DNA of 20,490 nucleotides. It comes from JBELMB01 sp042088665 (GTDB lineage Bacteria; Pseudomonadota; Alphaproteobacteria; Rhodobacterales; Rhodobacteraceae). Each line of letters starts with the position of its first letter. Within the stretch, counting starts at the first letter, position 1. The notes under the pieces were generated by a model. The model did no database searches, had not been told where the DNA came from, and saw nothing but the letters and a program-made list of their open reading frames with translations. Position numbers and translations under genes: made by a program. The stretch lies in assembly GCA_042088665.1 (NCBI GenBank), contig JBELMB010000088.1:1-20490 (forward strand), in the 5' to 3' direction. Shown here piece after piece: positions 8,513 through 15,151 of the stretch.

Positions 8513-8550
8513 GGTCGTGCCTGTCACGAAAGGTCGTGCCCGTCATGAAA
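8513..8550. repeat. Two 19-bp tandem repeats
   Basis: GGTCGTGCCTGTCACGAAA (8513-8531) is followed immediately by GGTCGTGCCCGTCATGAAA (8532-8550), identical at 17 of 19 positions. The pair lies 57-94 bp upstream of the MFS start codon and could be an operator or a simple duplication. Confidence 0.75.
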
Positions 8551-8842
8551 GAAGGTCAGACGCCAGAGAGCCGACGCCTGCCCTTGCCGCCTCTGTGGTG
8601 TTTCGGGCGGAGAGGCCGGGATTATTCGTGAAAGGCGCAAGTGTTCCTAAACCGAATCGCCCCACCATAAAGGGCGGTAGGGAGAGGGATGCGAAATCCG
8701 GCGCTGCCGGGAACGCGTGCGCGCGATGCGTCCTGGTGGCCGCAAGCCATCATGGCCATCGCAGGTTCGCCTCTTTCGCATCCGAACATCGACCCTGCGC
8801 CCGCAGACAAGTGCCCCCGGACACCCCCCTGAAAACAGGAAA

Positions 8843-8862
8843 GGGCGGGGTCAACCCCGCCC
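8843..8862 (-). terminator. Rho-independent terminator of the DUF2125-like gene
   Basis: GGGCGGGG (8843-8850) and CCCCGCCC (8855-8862) form a perfect 8-bp stem with a four-base loop. Read on the minus strand it is followed by TTTCCTGTTTTC, a reasonable U-rich tail. It lies about 43 bp beyond the stop at 8905. It shares TGTAG-plus-hairpin sequence with the element at 7037-7055. Confidence 0.65.
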
Positions 8863-8904
8863 TACAGGCCCGCGCGCCTTGTGACCGCGGGTCATGTCAC
8901 CCGA

Positions 8905-10428
8905 TCACTGGATGCGCTGACCGTTGGCCAGGATGTGCCCCTGCGCGTTGATTTCCAGAGTCGAGGTCGCGGTGTCCGGTGCGCTGCCCGGGATCGTGAA
9001 CATGCCCAATCCCATGCGTGCGCCCATGGCGTCCTGCTCTTGCAGCAAACCCATGGCGATCAGCCCGTCGATCAACCCATTGATGCCCGACAGCTGGAAC
9101 TCCGCCTTGCCCTCCGGGCGCGGGAAACCGGCAAAGCTTTGCAGATCCGCGTTGTCAAAGACGAAATCACCTGTGCCCAGCACCTCGGCCCCGGCCGCAC
9201 GCAGCACAAGGTCGCGCAGGGTCACGCTGTTGAGCTCACCCGGCATGCCACCGGAGCGGTCGATCGCGTCCATCTGTTCCTCGTCGAGGAGGCTGACGAA
9301 GGGCGTGACTTGCGCGTTCAGCGTCGCACCCACCGTTGCAGGGCCGCGCGACAGGGTCTGCCCGGGATCAAAGATGTTCCACAGCATGTCCGCGATGACC
9401 AGATCCTCCAGCAAAAGCTGGAACCCGGCGGGCTGCGGCGTATCCGAGGCCTGCAGCGGGATCTCCATCGAAAAGATCGACTGTGCAAGGCTGCCGGACA
9501 CCGGGAAAGGCAGGTCCGGCACCATCATTTCGACGGTCTGGGCAGCCGCGCGCAGCGCGTAGGACATGCTCGCCTTCGACATCGCCACGGACAGTTCGCC
9601 GCCCTCCGATGAGGTCGCGCCCGTCACGATGTCGCCGCCATCGTTCACATTGAATTCCATGCTGCCACCGCCATGGGCGATGAACGCATCGACCGCCAGC
9701 CCGGCCTCGAAGATCGCGATCGGATCGTCGAAATCGGCGTCCATGGGCAGCGTCATGTCGCCCTCGGCGCGCATATCCTGCCAGCCGCCGGAGAAGCTGC
9801 CCATATCCTCGTTGTCCGGATCGTCGTAATGCACGACAAAGCCGACGTTGCCATAGCTCAGCGCCTGCGCGATGGACTGCATGCCACCGTCGCGCCGCAT
9901 CTGCGAGGTGCCTTCCATCGGACCCATGGACATCTCGGCGCGGAAGACGTCGCGCGTGATGACCTCGCCCTCGGCGATCATCTCGTCAAGACGCAGGCCA
10001 AGTGTCTGGGCGGAATAGCTGTAGCTGGTGTCGGTCTCGTCCCCGGAGATCACAACCGCGAACCCCTGATGCGTCATGGCAAAGACCATGTCGACCTCGG
10101 CCTCTTCACCGGCCGGTCCGGCGGTGATGCCCAGCGCGCCGCTCTCGGGCATAGTCATGGTGACCGTTCCGTTGCCGTTGTCGGTATAGGTCAGATCCGG
10201 CATGGCGACCGTAATGCTGACATCCTCTTCCGGGATCGTCATGGCGAAGGACAGATCGCTGACCGTCAGCGCGCTGCCGGACATGCTTTCCGTGGCGGTG
10301 ACCGCATAGCCAAACCCACGCATGTAGGTCTGCAGATCGTCCCACGCCTGATCAGGTGTCACATCCGCAAACCCCGGACCTGCGAGGCAGGCGAGGGTCA
10401 GGACGGACACGGTGGAAAACTTTTTCAT
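8905..10428 (-). CDS. Exported DUF2125-like protein of unknown function
   Basis: This 507-residue protein begins with a clear Sec signal peptide: two lysines, a hydrophobic stretch, then GFA just before Asp22. The mature part is acidic, rich in Met, Gly and Ser, and made of many short beta-strand-like segments with no transmembrane helix, so it is probably periplasmic. The overall layout matches what I know as DUF2125 proteins of Rhodobacterales. Assignment is from recollection of the family, not a search. No catalytic motif is visible. The ATG at 10428 has AAGG about 8 nt upstream and starts the signal peptide. A longer frame upstream is rejected because it would bury the signal sequence. 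The gene is divergent from the SDR at 10553 and ends before a good terminator. Confidence 0.75.
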   Translation of the reverse strand: MKKFSTVSVLTLACLAGPGFADVTPDQAWDDLQTYMRGFGYAVTATESMSGSALTVSDLSFAMTIPEEDVSITVAMPDLTYTDNGNGTVTMTMPESGALGITAGPAGEEAEVDMVFAMTHQGFAVVISGDETDTSYSYSAQTLGLRLDEMIAEGEVITRDVFRAEMSMGPMEGTSQMRRDGGMQSIAQALSYGNVGFVVHYDDPDNEDMGSFSGGWQDMRAEGDMTLPMDADFDDPIAIFEAGLAVDAFIAHGGGSMEFNVNDGGDIVTGATSSEGGELSVAMSKASMSYALRAAAQTVEMMVPDLPFPVSGSLAQSIFSMEIPLQASDTPQPAGFQLLLEDLVIADMLWNIFDPGQTLSRGPATVGATLNAQVTPFVSLLDEEQMDAIDRSGGMPGELNSVTLRDLVLRAAGAEVLGTGDFVFDNADLQSFAGFPRPEGKAEFQLSGINGLIDGLIAMGLLQEQDAMGARMGLGMFTIPGSAPDTATSTLEINAQGHILANGQRIQ

Positions 10429-10552
10429 GGGGCACCTTCCGTTTGGCATAATGAGTTCAGCGCAGTGTTGCCAATGCAGCCCCCCGGTCAAGGGGCTGGA
10501 TTCCATACTTTGTAACCTTTACCACAAATCCCGGATGGCAAGGGAGGCTGGC

Positions 10553-11308
10553 ATGGATCTCAGCGGGAAAACGGCGCTGATCACCGGCGCAAGCCGGGGC
10601 ATCGGCGCAGAAACGGCAAGGGTGTTCGCACAAGCGGGGGCAAAGGTGGCGCTTGTGGCGCGCAGCTCGGAACCGATTGCAGAACTGGCCGGTGAGATCG
10701 GCGAGGCCGCAGTGGCGATTCCCTGCGACATCTCGCGCTATTGGGAAATGGCCCAGGCGGTCGAGGCCTGCGTCGGCGCACATGGCGGGCTGGATATTCT
10801 TGTGTCGAACGCCGGCGTGATCGAGCCCATCGCGCCGATGGCCGAGGCAGATCCCGACGCCTGGGGCACCGTCATCGACATCAACCTCAAGGGCGTCTTT
10901 CACGGCATGCGCGCCGCGCTTCCGGTGATGCTGGAAAACGGCGGTGGCACCCTGCTGACCATCGGGTCCGGCGCGGCCCGCAACCCGCAGGAAGGCTGGT
11001 CGCATTACTGTGCCTCCAAGGCCGGGGCGCTCATGCTCACGCGGATGGCGCACAAGGAATACGGCGCGCAGGGCATCCGTGCGCTGTCGCTCTCACCGGG
11101 CACCGTGGCCACGCAGATGCAACGTGAGATCAAGGCCTCCGGCGTGAACCCGGTCAGCCAGTTGGACTGGTCCGATCACATCCCGCCCGACTGGCCCGCA
11201 AGGACGCTCCTGTGGATGTGCGGACCACAAGCGGATGCGCATATCGGCGCGGAAGTCTCCCTGCGGGACGAGGCGATCCGCGCCGCCGTGGGCCTGACCG
11301 CATCGTGA
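10553..11308 (+). CDS. SDR-family NAD(P)-dependent oxidoreductase
   Basis: This 251-residue classical SDR has TGASRGIG at 11-18, SNAG at 85-88, and catalytic Ser139, Tyr152 and Lys156 (YCASK) with normal spacing. Arg37 after the second beta strand (ALVARSS) favours NADP(H), in contrast to the SDR at 6276. The C-terminus departs from the usual VDGG ending (IGAEVSLRDEAIR), so it is a diverged member of unknown substrate. The ATG at 10553 has GGGAGG at 6 nt. An in-frame ATG at 10535 lacks such a site. It shares a divergent intergenic region of about 120 bp with the DUF2125-like gene. The crotonase-like gene follows 217 bp later and may or may not be co-transcribed. Confidence 0.87.
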   Translation: MDLSGKTALITGASRGIGAETARVFAQAGAKVALVARSSEPIAELAGEIGEAAVAIPCDISRYWEMAQAVEACVGAHGGLDILVSNAGVIEPIAPMAEADPDAWGTVIDINLKGVFHGMRAALPVMLENGGGTLLTIGSGAARNPQEGWSHYCASKAGALMLTRMAHKEYGAQGIRALSLSPGTVATQMQREIKASGVNPVSQLDWSDHIPPDWPARTLLWMCGPQADAHIGAEVSLRDEAIRAAVGLTAS

Positions 11309-11525
11309 CCGCATCGTGACCGCCCACTGAGGCGCAGCTAAGCACCGCCAAAACAGGCGTAGCGGGCAAAACGGCTGATCCGCTTGCACACCGACGCAGC
11401 GGCGCGCGCCGTGGTCCCCTGCCCGGTTTGCATGGCGGCCCGCGACCCGCGCCAGCCGCACATCACACCGCCAAAGACACCAACCGGCCCGCCCCACGCG
11501 GGCCTTTCGCAGACCGGGGAACCCC

Positions 11526-12143
11526 ATGATCACATTGGAAAAGGATGGCGCGCTCTGGCTGGCCACCATCGACCGTCCCGAAAAGGCCAACTCGCTGACG
11601 GCAGAGATGCTCGAAGACCTGTGCGAGATCGCCGAAGCCGCCCGCGAGGCCCGCGCGCTGGTGCTGACCGGCAAGGGCAAGGTCTTTTCGGCAGGCGCAG
11701 ACCTTGAGGCCGCGAAGGCCGGGCTTGCCCTCTCCCCCCTGTGGGAGCGGCTGTCCGGGGCGCTGGCGCGGCACCGCGGCCTGACGATCTGCGCGATGAA
11801 CGGCACGCTGGCCGGGGGCGCGATGGGCATGGCGCTGGCCTGCGATCTGAGGATCTCCGTCCCGGGGGCAAAGGTCTTTTACCCGGTGATGAAGCTCGGC
11901 TTTCTGCCGCAACCCTCCGATCCCGCGCGCCTCGCGGCTCTTGTCGGCCCGGCCCGGGCCAAGATGATCCTGATGGCCGGCGCCAAGGTCCCGGTCGAAG
12001 AGGCCATGACATGGGGCCTCATTGATCGCATCGTCACCGATGACCTGCTGGACACCGCGCGGGCCCTCGCCGCAGACACCATCGCGGCCACGCCAGAGCA
12101 CGCCGCCGCGATCAAGGGGTTGATCGGTCAGGCGCTGCCCTGA
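11526..12143 (+). CDS. Short enoyl-CoA hydratase/isomerase-like (crotonase fold) protein
   Basis: This 205-residue protein has the crotonase fold hallmarks: IDRPEKANSL (15-24), GKVFSAGADLE (51-61) forming one half of the oxyanion hole, and NGTLAGGAMGMALACD (92-107) forming the other. It is about 50 residues shorter than ordinary hydratases, and the alpha-helical C-terminal part ends soon after the WGLIDRIV strand. Aligning by eye with rat enoyl-CoA hydratase, the catalytic Glu144 position is Gly101 and the Glu164 position is Val121, so both hydratase glutamates are absent. It is therefore unlikely to be an ordinary hydratase. An acyl-CoA-binding protein, isomerase or other crotonase activity is possible. 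The ribosome-binding site GGGGAA lies 5-6 nt before the ATG. Confidence 0.82.
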   Translation: MITLEKDGALWLATIDRPEKANSLTAEMLEDLCEIAEAAREARALVLTGKGKVFSAGADLEAAKAGLALSPLWERLSGALARHRGLTICAMNGTLAGGAMGMALACDLRISVPGAKVFYPVMKLGFLPQPSDPARLAALVGPARAKMILMAGAKVPVEEAMTWGLIDRIVTDDLLDTARALAADTIAATPEHAAAIKGLIGQALP

Positions 12144-12160
12144 CCGGCCACGGGCCTCAG

Positions 12161-12252
12161 CCTCATGGCCTCAGTCTCATGGCCCGATCTCATGGCCCGA
12201 TCTCATGGCCCGATCTCATGGCCCGATCTCATGGCCCGACTTCATGGCCCGA
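12161..12252. repeat. 13-bp tandem repeat array
   Basis: Five identical units TCTCATGGCCCGA run from 12175 to 12239. A sixth unit with two changes follows (12240-12252), and a degenerate copy precedes it (12161-12174). There are no spacers, so it is not a CRISPR. It begins 17 bp after the crotonase-like stop codon. Confidence 0.9.
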
Positions 12253-12386
12253 GGCAGACGAGGGCCTCACCAGACACGAGGCCCGCACCGGCCCATCGCC
12301 CGCCGCAGACCCTTGGGGACCATCGCCCTGCGAGACTGGCTGCGCGATGGCCCTTCATTTGCCAAGGCCGCCCCAACGCGACAAGA

Positions 12387-12434
12387 CCCGCGCCAAGCCC
12401 CGCGCCAAGCCCCGCGCCAAGCCCCGCGCCAAGA
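12387..12434. repeat. 12-bp tandem repeat array
   Basis: Four head-to-tail units CCCGCGCCAAGC run from 12387 to 12434, with only the last base of the last unit differing. The array ends about 25 bp before the VOC stop codon, on its downstream side. Confidence 0.88.
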
Positions 12435-12458
12435 CCCTTCGCTGGTGGCTGGCGGCGC

Positions 12459-12839
12459 CTAGGCCATGGAGCTGAGACCAAACAAGTTGCCCTCGGTGTC
12501 CTGACACAGAGAGACAAATCCGAACGCCCCGATGGAAAACTTCGGCCGCACCACCTGACCGCCCGCGGCGCTCACCCGTGCCTCTTCGGCAGTGCAATCA
12601 TCGGTGGAGAAATAGACCAGCGTGCCGCCCACCCCGGGCCCGGCGTGGGGGGACTTTGACAACGCGCCGCCCGCGCCATAGGCGCTCATGTCCGTCGGGA
12701 AACTCATCATCTGCGTCTCTCCCGTGGGATCGCCGATCGGCTCAAGCGTACAGCCGAGAACGGTCTGGTAAAACGCCACCGCACGGTCGAGATCCTCGAC
12801 AAAGATATCGAACCAGCCAACTGCATTCATCTTGGACAT
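12459..12839 (-). CDS. VOC (glyoxalase/bleomycin-resistance) superfamily protein
   Basis: This 126-residue single-chain vicinal-oxygen-chelate protein shows the paired beta-alpha-beta layout: NAVGWFDIFVEDLDRAVAFYQTVLG (5-29) in the first module and GGTLVYFSTDDCTAEEARVSAAGGQVV (71-97) with FGFVSLCQDTEGNLFGL (106-122) in the second. The usual metal-binding His at the start of each module is not evident (Trp-Phe-Asp and Gly-Gly-Thr instead), so it may bind a ligand without metal catalysis. The ATG at 12839 has AGGAG six nt upstream. An ATG two codons earlier would abut that site and is less likely. It lies 88 bp downstream of the AraC-type gene on the same strand. Proteins of this kind next to AraC regulators are common, and the pairing suggests joint regulation. 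Confidence 0.85.
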   Translation of the reverse strand: MSKMNAVGWFDIFVEDLDRAVAFYQTVLGCTLEPIGDPTGETQMMSFPTDMSAYGAGGALSKSPHAGPGVGGTLVYFSTDDCTAEEARVSAAGGQVVRPKFSIGAFGFVSLCQDTEGNLFGLSSMA

Positions 12840-12927
12840 TTTCATCTCCTGTCTGTCATCGCGGGCCAACCGAGGCGCGCGTCATGACCCGGTGATAACC
12901 CGCCCCGACACCCCGGTATTGTAGATT

Positions 12928-13668
12928 TCAGACATCGAACCGGCGGGCGTACTGACCGGGGGTAAAACCCGTCGCCGCCCGAAAGGCGTGGATGAAATGG
13001 GACTGATCCGCATAGGACAGGGACGGCTCCCCCAGCAGGGACTGCTGCAATCGCAGGACCTTGAGGAAATCATGCGGGCGAAAGCCGGTCGTCTTCTTGA
13101 GCACACGCTGCAACTGACGCGGGGAAAGCGCGCAGACCGCGGCCATGTCCGCCACCGTGTGGATGTCTTCCATGTGGCGAAAGATGGTCTCTGTCACCGG
13201 GTTGGGCACCACCAGCCCCTGTGCCACCAGCCACTCGACAAAGCGGTCCAGAAGCACCTGTTGCGCTGGAAACGCCTGCCCCGAGAGGCTCTCGTTGAGG
13301 GCGCGCAACGGCAGATCCCCGTCATAGGCGCGGTCGATCAGACCATACCCCAGTTGGTCGCGCGGCCCCTGCCAGACACCGGGCAGAAAACGGATATTGA
13401 CGAAATGAAAGCTGCGCCCGAGGGAGAGTTCCTCCGCAGAGGCCTGAAGCCGCGTGAGCCCGGCGACCTCCACCCGGGTCTGGTCGAGGATCAGGTAGGT
13501 GCAGGCGTCGGGCAAGGCATGAAACCGGTACTCCGCGTCCAGCGGCTGGGGCGTGCGCAACGCAAGATAGCGGTGCACGATGCCGCGCATACGTTCGGGG
13601 GGCGCCGCTTCGGTGAAGTGCACGGCCTCCCCTGATCGGTCCCTGCTGTTGCCTTTTGGCTCATACAT
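12928..13668 (-). CDS. AraC-family transcriptional regulator
   Basis: This 246-residue protein has an N-terminal sensor region (about 1-155) and a C-terminal AraC DNA-binding domain. The first helix-turn-helix is TVADMAAVCALSPRQLQRVLKK (171-192). The second contains YADQSHFIHAFRAATGFTPGQYARRF (219-244), the family signature. Between LRLQ (205-208) and YADQ there are only 10 residues, where a typical AraC protein has about 20, so the first helix of the second motif seems missing or very short. I recall a subfamily with this shortening, so it may be functional. The ATG at 13668 has a weak ribosome-binding site. The effector is unknown. The likely target is the VOC gene just downstream. Confidence 0.85.
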   Translation of the reverse strand: MYEPKGNSRDRSGEAVHFTEAAPPERMRGIVHRYLALRTPQPLDAEYRFHALPDACTYLILDQTRVEVAGLTRLQASAEELSLGRSFHFVNIRFLPGVWQGPRDQLGYGLIDRAYDGDLPLRALNESLSGQAFPAQQVLLDRFVEWLVAQGLVVPNPVTETIFRHMEDIHTVADMAAVCALSPRQLQRVLKKTTGFRPHDFLKVLRLQQSLLGEPSLSYADQSHFIHAFRAATGFTPGQYARRFDV

Positions 13669-13975
13669 GGGGTTGCTGGTCCAGGATCTCTGTTACCCCA
13701 TCGCTACCCCGTCACGGCCCGATTGAGAAGTCCCAAGGGCGTCCCGGCCAAGGCTCGACAGGGCTCTGTCCCGGGACTTGGCGCCAGTGTTGCTCTGGTG
13801 CTGCTCTAGTGCTGCTGTGTCGTCTGAGGTTTGGTACGGGGATTTTGGGCCGGTGTCTGGACGGGTCAGAAACCCGGGTCTGCGCCACACCTAAAAGAAT
13901 TGCTGCGCCATCTCCGATCTGCTGCCTTGTCAGGCATCCGCGACATGATAGCCTCCTGCCGACAAAGGAGACACC
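13669..13975. other. Divergent gap between AraC-type and DUF3137-like genes
   Basis: This 307-bp gap must hold promoters for two divergent genes. It contains nested inverted repeats: AAGTCCC (13728-13734) with GGGACTT (13773-13779), enclosing GACAG-GGCT-CTGTC (13757-13770). A short CTGCTCTrGTG duplication lies near 13790-13815. No clear -35/-10 pair was identified and no small gene is convincing. Confidence 0.5.
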
Positions 13976-14944
13976 ATGAAATTTGTTGAACGCAGCCCGA
14001 TCGAGACCGGTTTTTCCGGGATCTTCGAGGCACGGGTCCTGCCCCGAATGACCGAATTGGAAGCAGAGCGATCGAGCCGGCTCACCAAGGCAACCCGCAA
14101 TATTGCGCTCGTGGTTGCGGTGGCTGTGGTGGCGGGCGTGCTGGGCGTGATGTTCGTTGACGGCGATTGGGGAATCGGAATCGGCGTCCTGGCGGGCGTC
14201 GGCAGTTTTATCGCCGGGATCGCGCTCTGGTCTTCGGCTGCCGGGGGGTGGAAATCCGCAGTGGCCGGGACGTTGATGCCCTATGTCTGCGCCCATGTCG
14301 GGGATCTGGAGTATTCCGAGAAAGGCGATGATTTCAACGTCGAGGCGTTGCTGGATCTGCGGCTCTTGCCGAAATTCAGCAACAAGACCCTCAGCCATCT
14401 CTTGCGTGGAACGCATCATGGCACCAACTACGAGATGGTGCATGCGGCGCTGACGAAGAAGGGCAATTCCGACAACGACAGTGACAACGTGGTCTTTAAC
14501 GGGCTGCTGTTCCGGATCGACGTGCCGAACCCGGCGCCCGGGCGCATCGCGCTGATGCGCGACCGCGGCCGGATGGGCAACAAGCTGGCCGAAACGCTTG
14601 CCTTTGGCAGCACACGGTCCTGGCCCAAGGTGGCCTTTGATCATGGCGCGTTCGAGGAGGCCTTTGAGGTCTACGCAGACGATCCGGAGGCGGCTCGGGC
14701 CTATATGCCGGATGCCTTGCTGGATGCCTTGCTGGCCATCGGCAAAGAGCATGGCGAAGGCATGGGGTCTTATGTGGCCGGGTTCGAGCGCGGGTCGTTC
14801 TACATTGCGCTGGCGCGCACGAAGCCTTTCATGCGGATGGGCGGGCTGACGGTGCCGGTGGCGGATATGGGCGATGATCTGCACGCGATCTTTGACGATA
14901 TTGCGCTGAGCCACTCGGTGATTGACCGGTTGCACAACATCTGA
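13976..14944 (+). CDS. DUF3137-like membrane protein of unknown function
   Basis: This 322-residue protein has two close transmembrane helices (about 42-60 and 66-86) after a charged N-terminal segment containing PRMTELEAERSSR. A soluble domain of about 230 residues follows. The later part, with FEEAFEVYADDPEAARAYMPDALLDALL and the FERGSFYIAL strand, matches my recollection of DUF3137 proteins, whose function is unknown. No enzymatic motif is visible. Topology suggests an inner-membrane hairpin with both ends on the same side. The ATG at 13976 has AAAGGAG at 6 nt, a strong ribosome-binding site. The gene converges on tolA across the homopolymer-rich region. Family assignment is moderate. Existence of the gene is near certain. 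Confidence 0.82.
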   Translation: MKFVERSPIETGFSGIFEARVLPRMTELEAERSSRLTKATRNIALVVAVAVVAGVLGVMFVDGDWGIGIGVLAGVGSFIAGIALWSSAAGGWKSAVAGTLMPYVCAHVGDLEYSEKGDDFNVEALLDLRLLPKFSNKTLSHLLRGTHHGTNYEMVHAALTKKGNSDNDSDNVVFNGLLFRIDVPNPAPGRIALMRDRGRMGNKLAETLAFGSTRSWPKVAFDHGAFEEAFEVYADDPEAARAYMPDALLDALLAIGKEHGEGMGSYVAGFERGSFYIALARTKPFMRMGGLTVPVADMGDDLHAIFDDIALSHSVIDRLHNI

Positions 14945-14961
14945 GGACAGCGGGCCGTTTG

Positions 14962-15066
14962 CATGCCGTTTTGGGGGGGCGCACCCCCCCCCCACCCCCC
15001 CCAATATTTTAAAAAAAAAAAACCCCCCCAAGCCCCCCGGAGTATTTTTGAAACAAAGAAACCCGG
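14962..15066. other. Homopolymer-rich convergent terminator region
   Basis: Between the DUF3137-like and tolA stops lie, in order, G7 (14973-14979), C10 (14984-14993), C8 (14995-15002), A12 (15011-15022) and C7 (15023-15029), then C6 followed by GGAGTATTTTTGAAACAAAG (15039-15058). G7 and C7 around CGCA form a stem-loop that could terminate transcription in both directions. The segment 14995-15029 looks like a simplified copy of 15033-15066. Confidence 0.6.
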
Positions 15067-15151
15067 GCCGCGGCCCCATGAGTGTTTTGGCTTGCGTGTG
15101 CCGGGCTTGCGCATTCTCGGGCTGGAAGGCGCGCGGGTGTGTCCATTCGGA

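Larger units (their letters stand above)
8457..8904. other. 448-bp gap before the MFS gene, no gene seen
   Basis: This gap separates two minus-strand genes. It holds the 19-bp direct repeat (8513-8550) and the terminator hairpin (8843-8862). Short open frames across it lack any domain or clear ribosome-binding site. I do not see a convincing promoter for the MFS gene. Confidence 0.55.
12144..12458. other. Convergent gap rich in short tandem repeats
   Basis: This 315-bp gap lies between the ends of the crotonase-like and VOC genes. It contains the 13-bp array (12161-12252) and the 12-bp array (12387-12434). Open frames through it are repetitive (SHGPISWPDLMAR, RAKP or RQAP) and arise from the repeats, so I do not call a gene. 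Confidence 0.6.

Noticed and set aside
7086..8951. Long plus-strand frame of about 620 codons opposite the MFS gene
   Set aside because: Its reading is His/Gln/Arg-rich with no domain, while the opposite strand encodes a clear membrane transporter. It is a GC-bias artefact.
12161..12252. Possible CRISPR array
   Set aside because: Units are 13 bp, directly abutting, without unique spacers or nearby cas genes.
12165..12659. Plus-strand repetitive coding frame over the 13-bp and 12-bp arrays
   Set aside because: The apparent protein is only the translated repeats plus antisense of the VOC gene.
13712..15079. Minus-strand frame of 455 codons opposite the DUF3137-like gene
   Set aside because: It lacks domains and reads through homopolymers. 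The plus-strand gene has a strong ribosome-binding site and two membrane helices.
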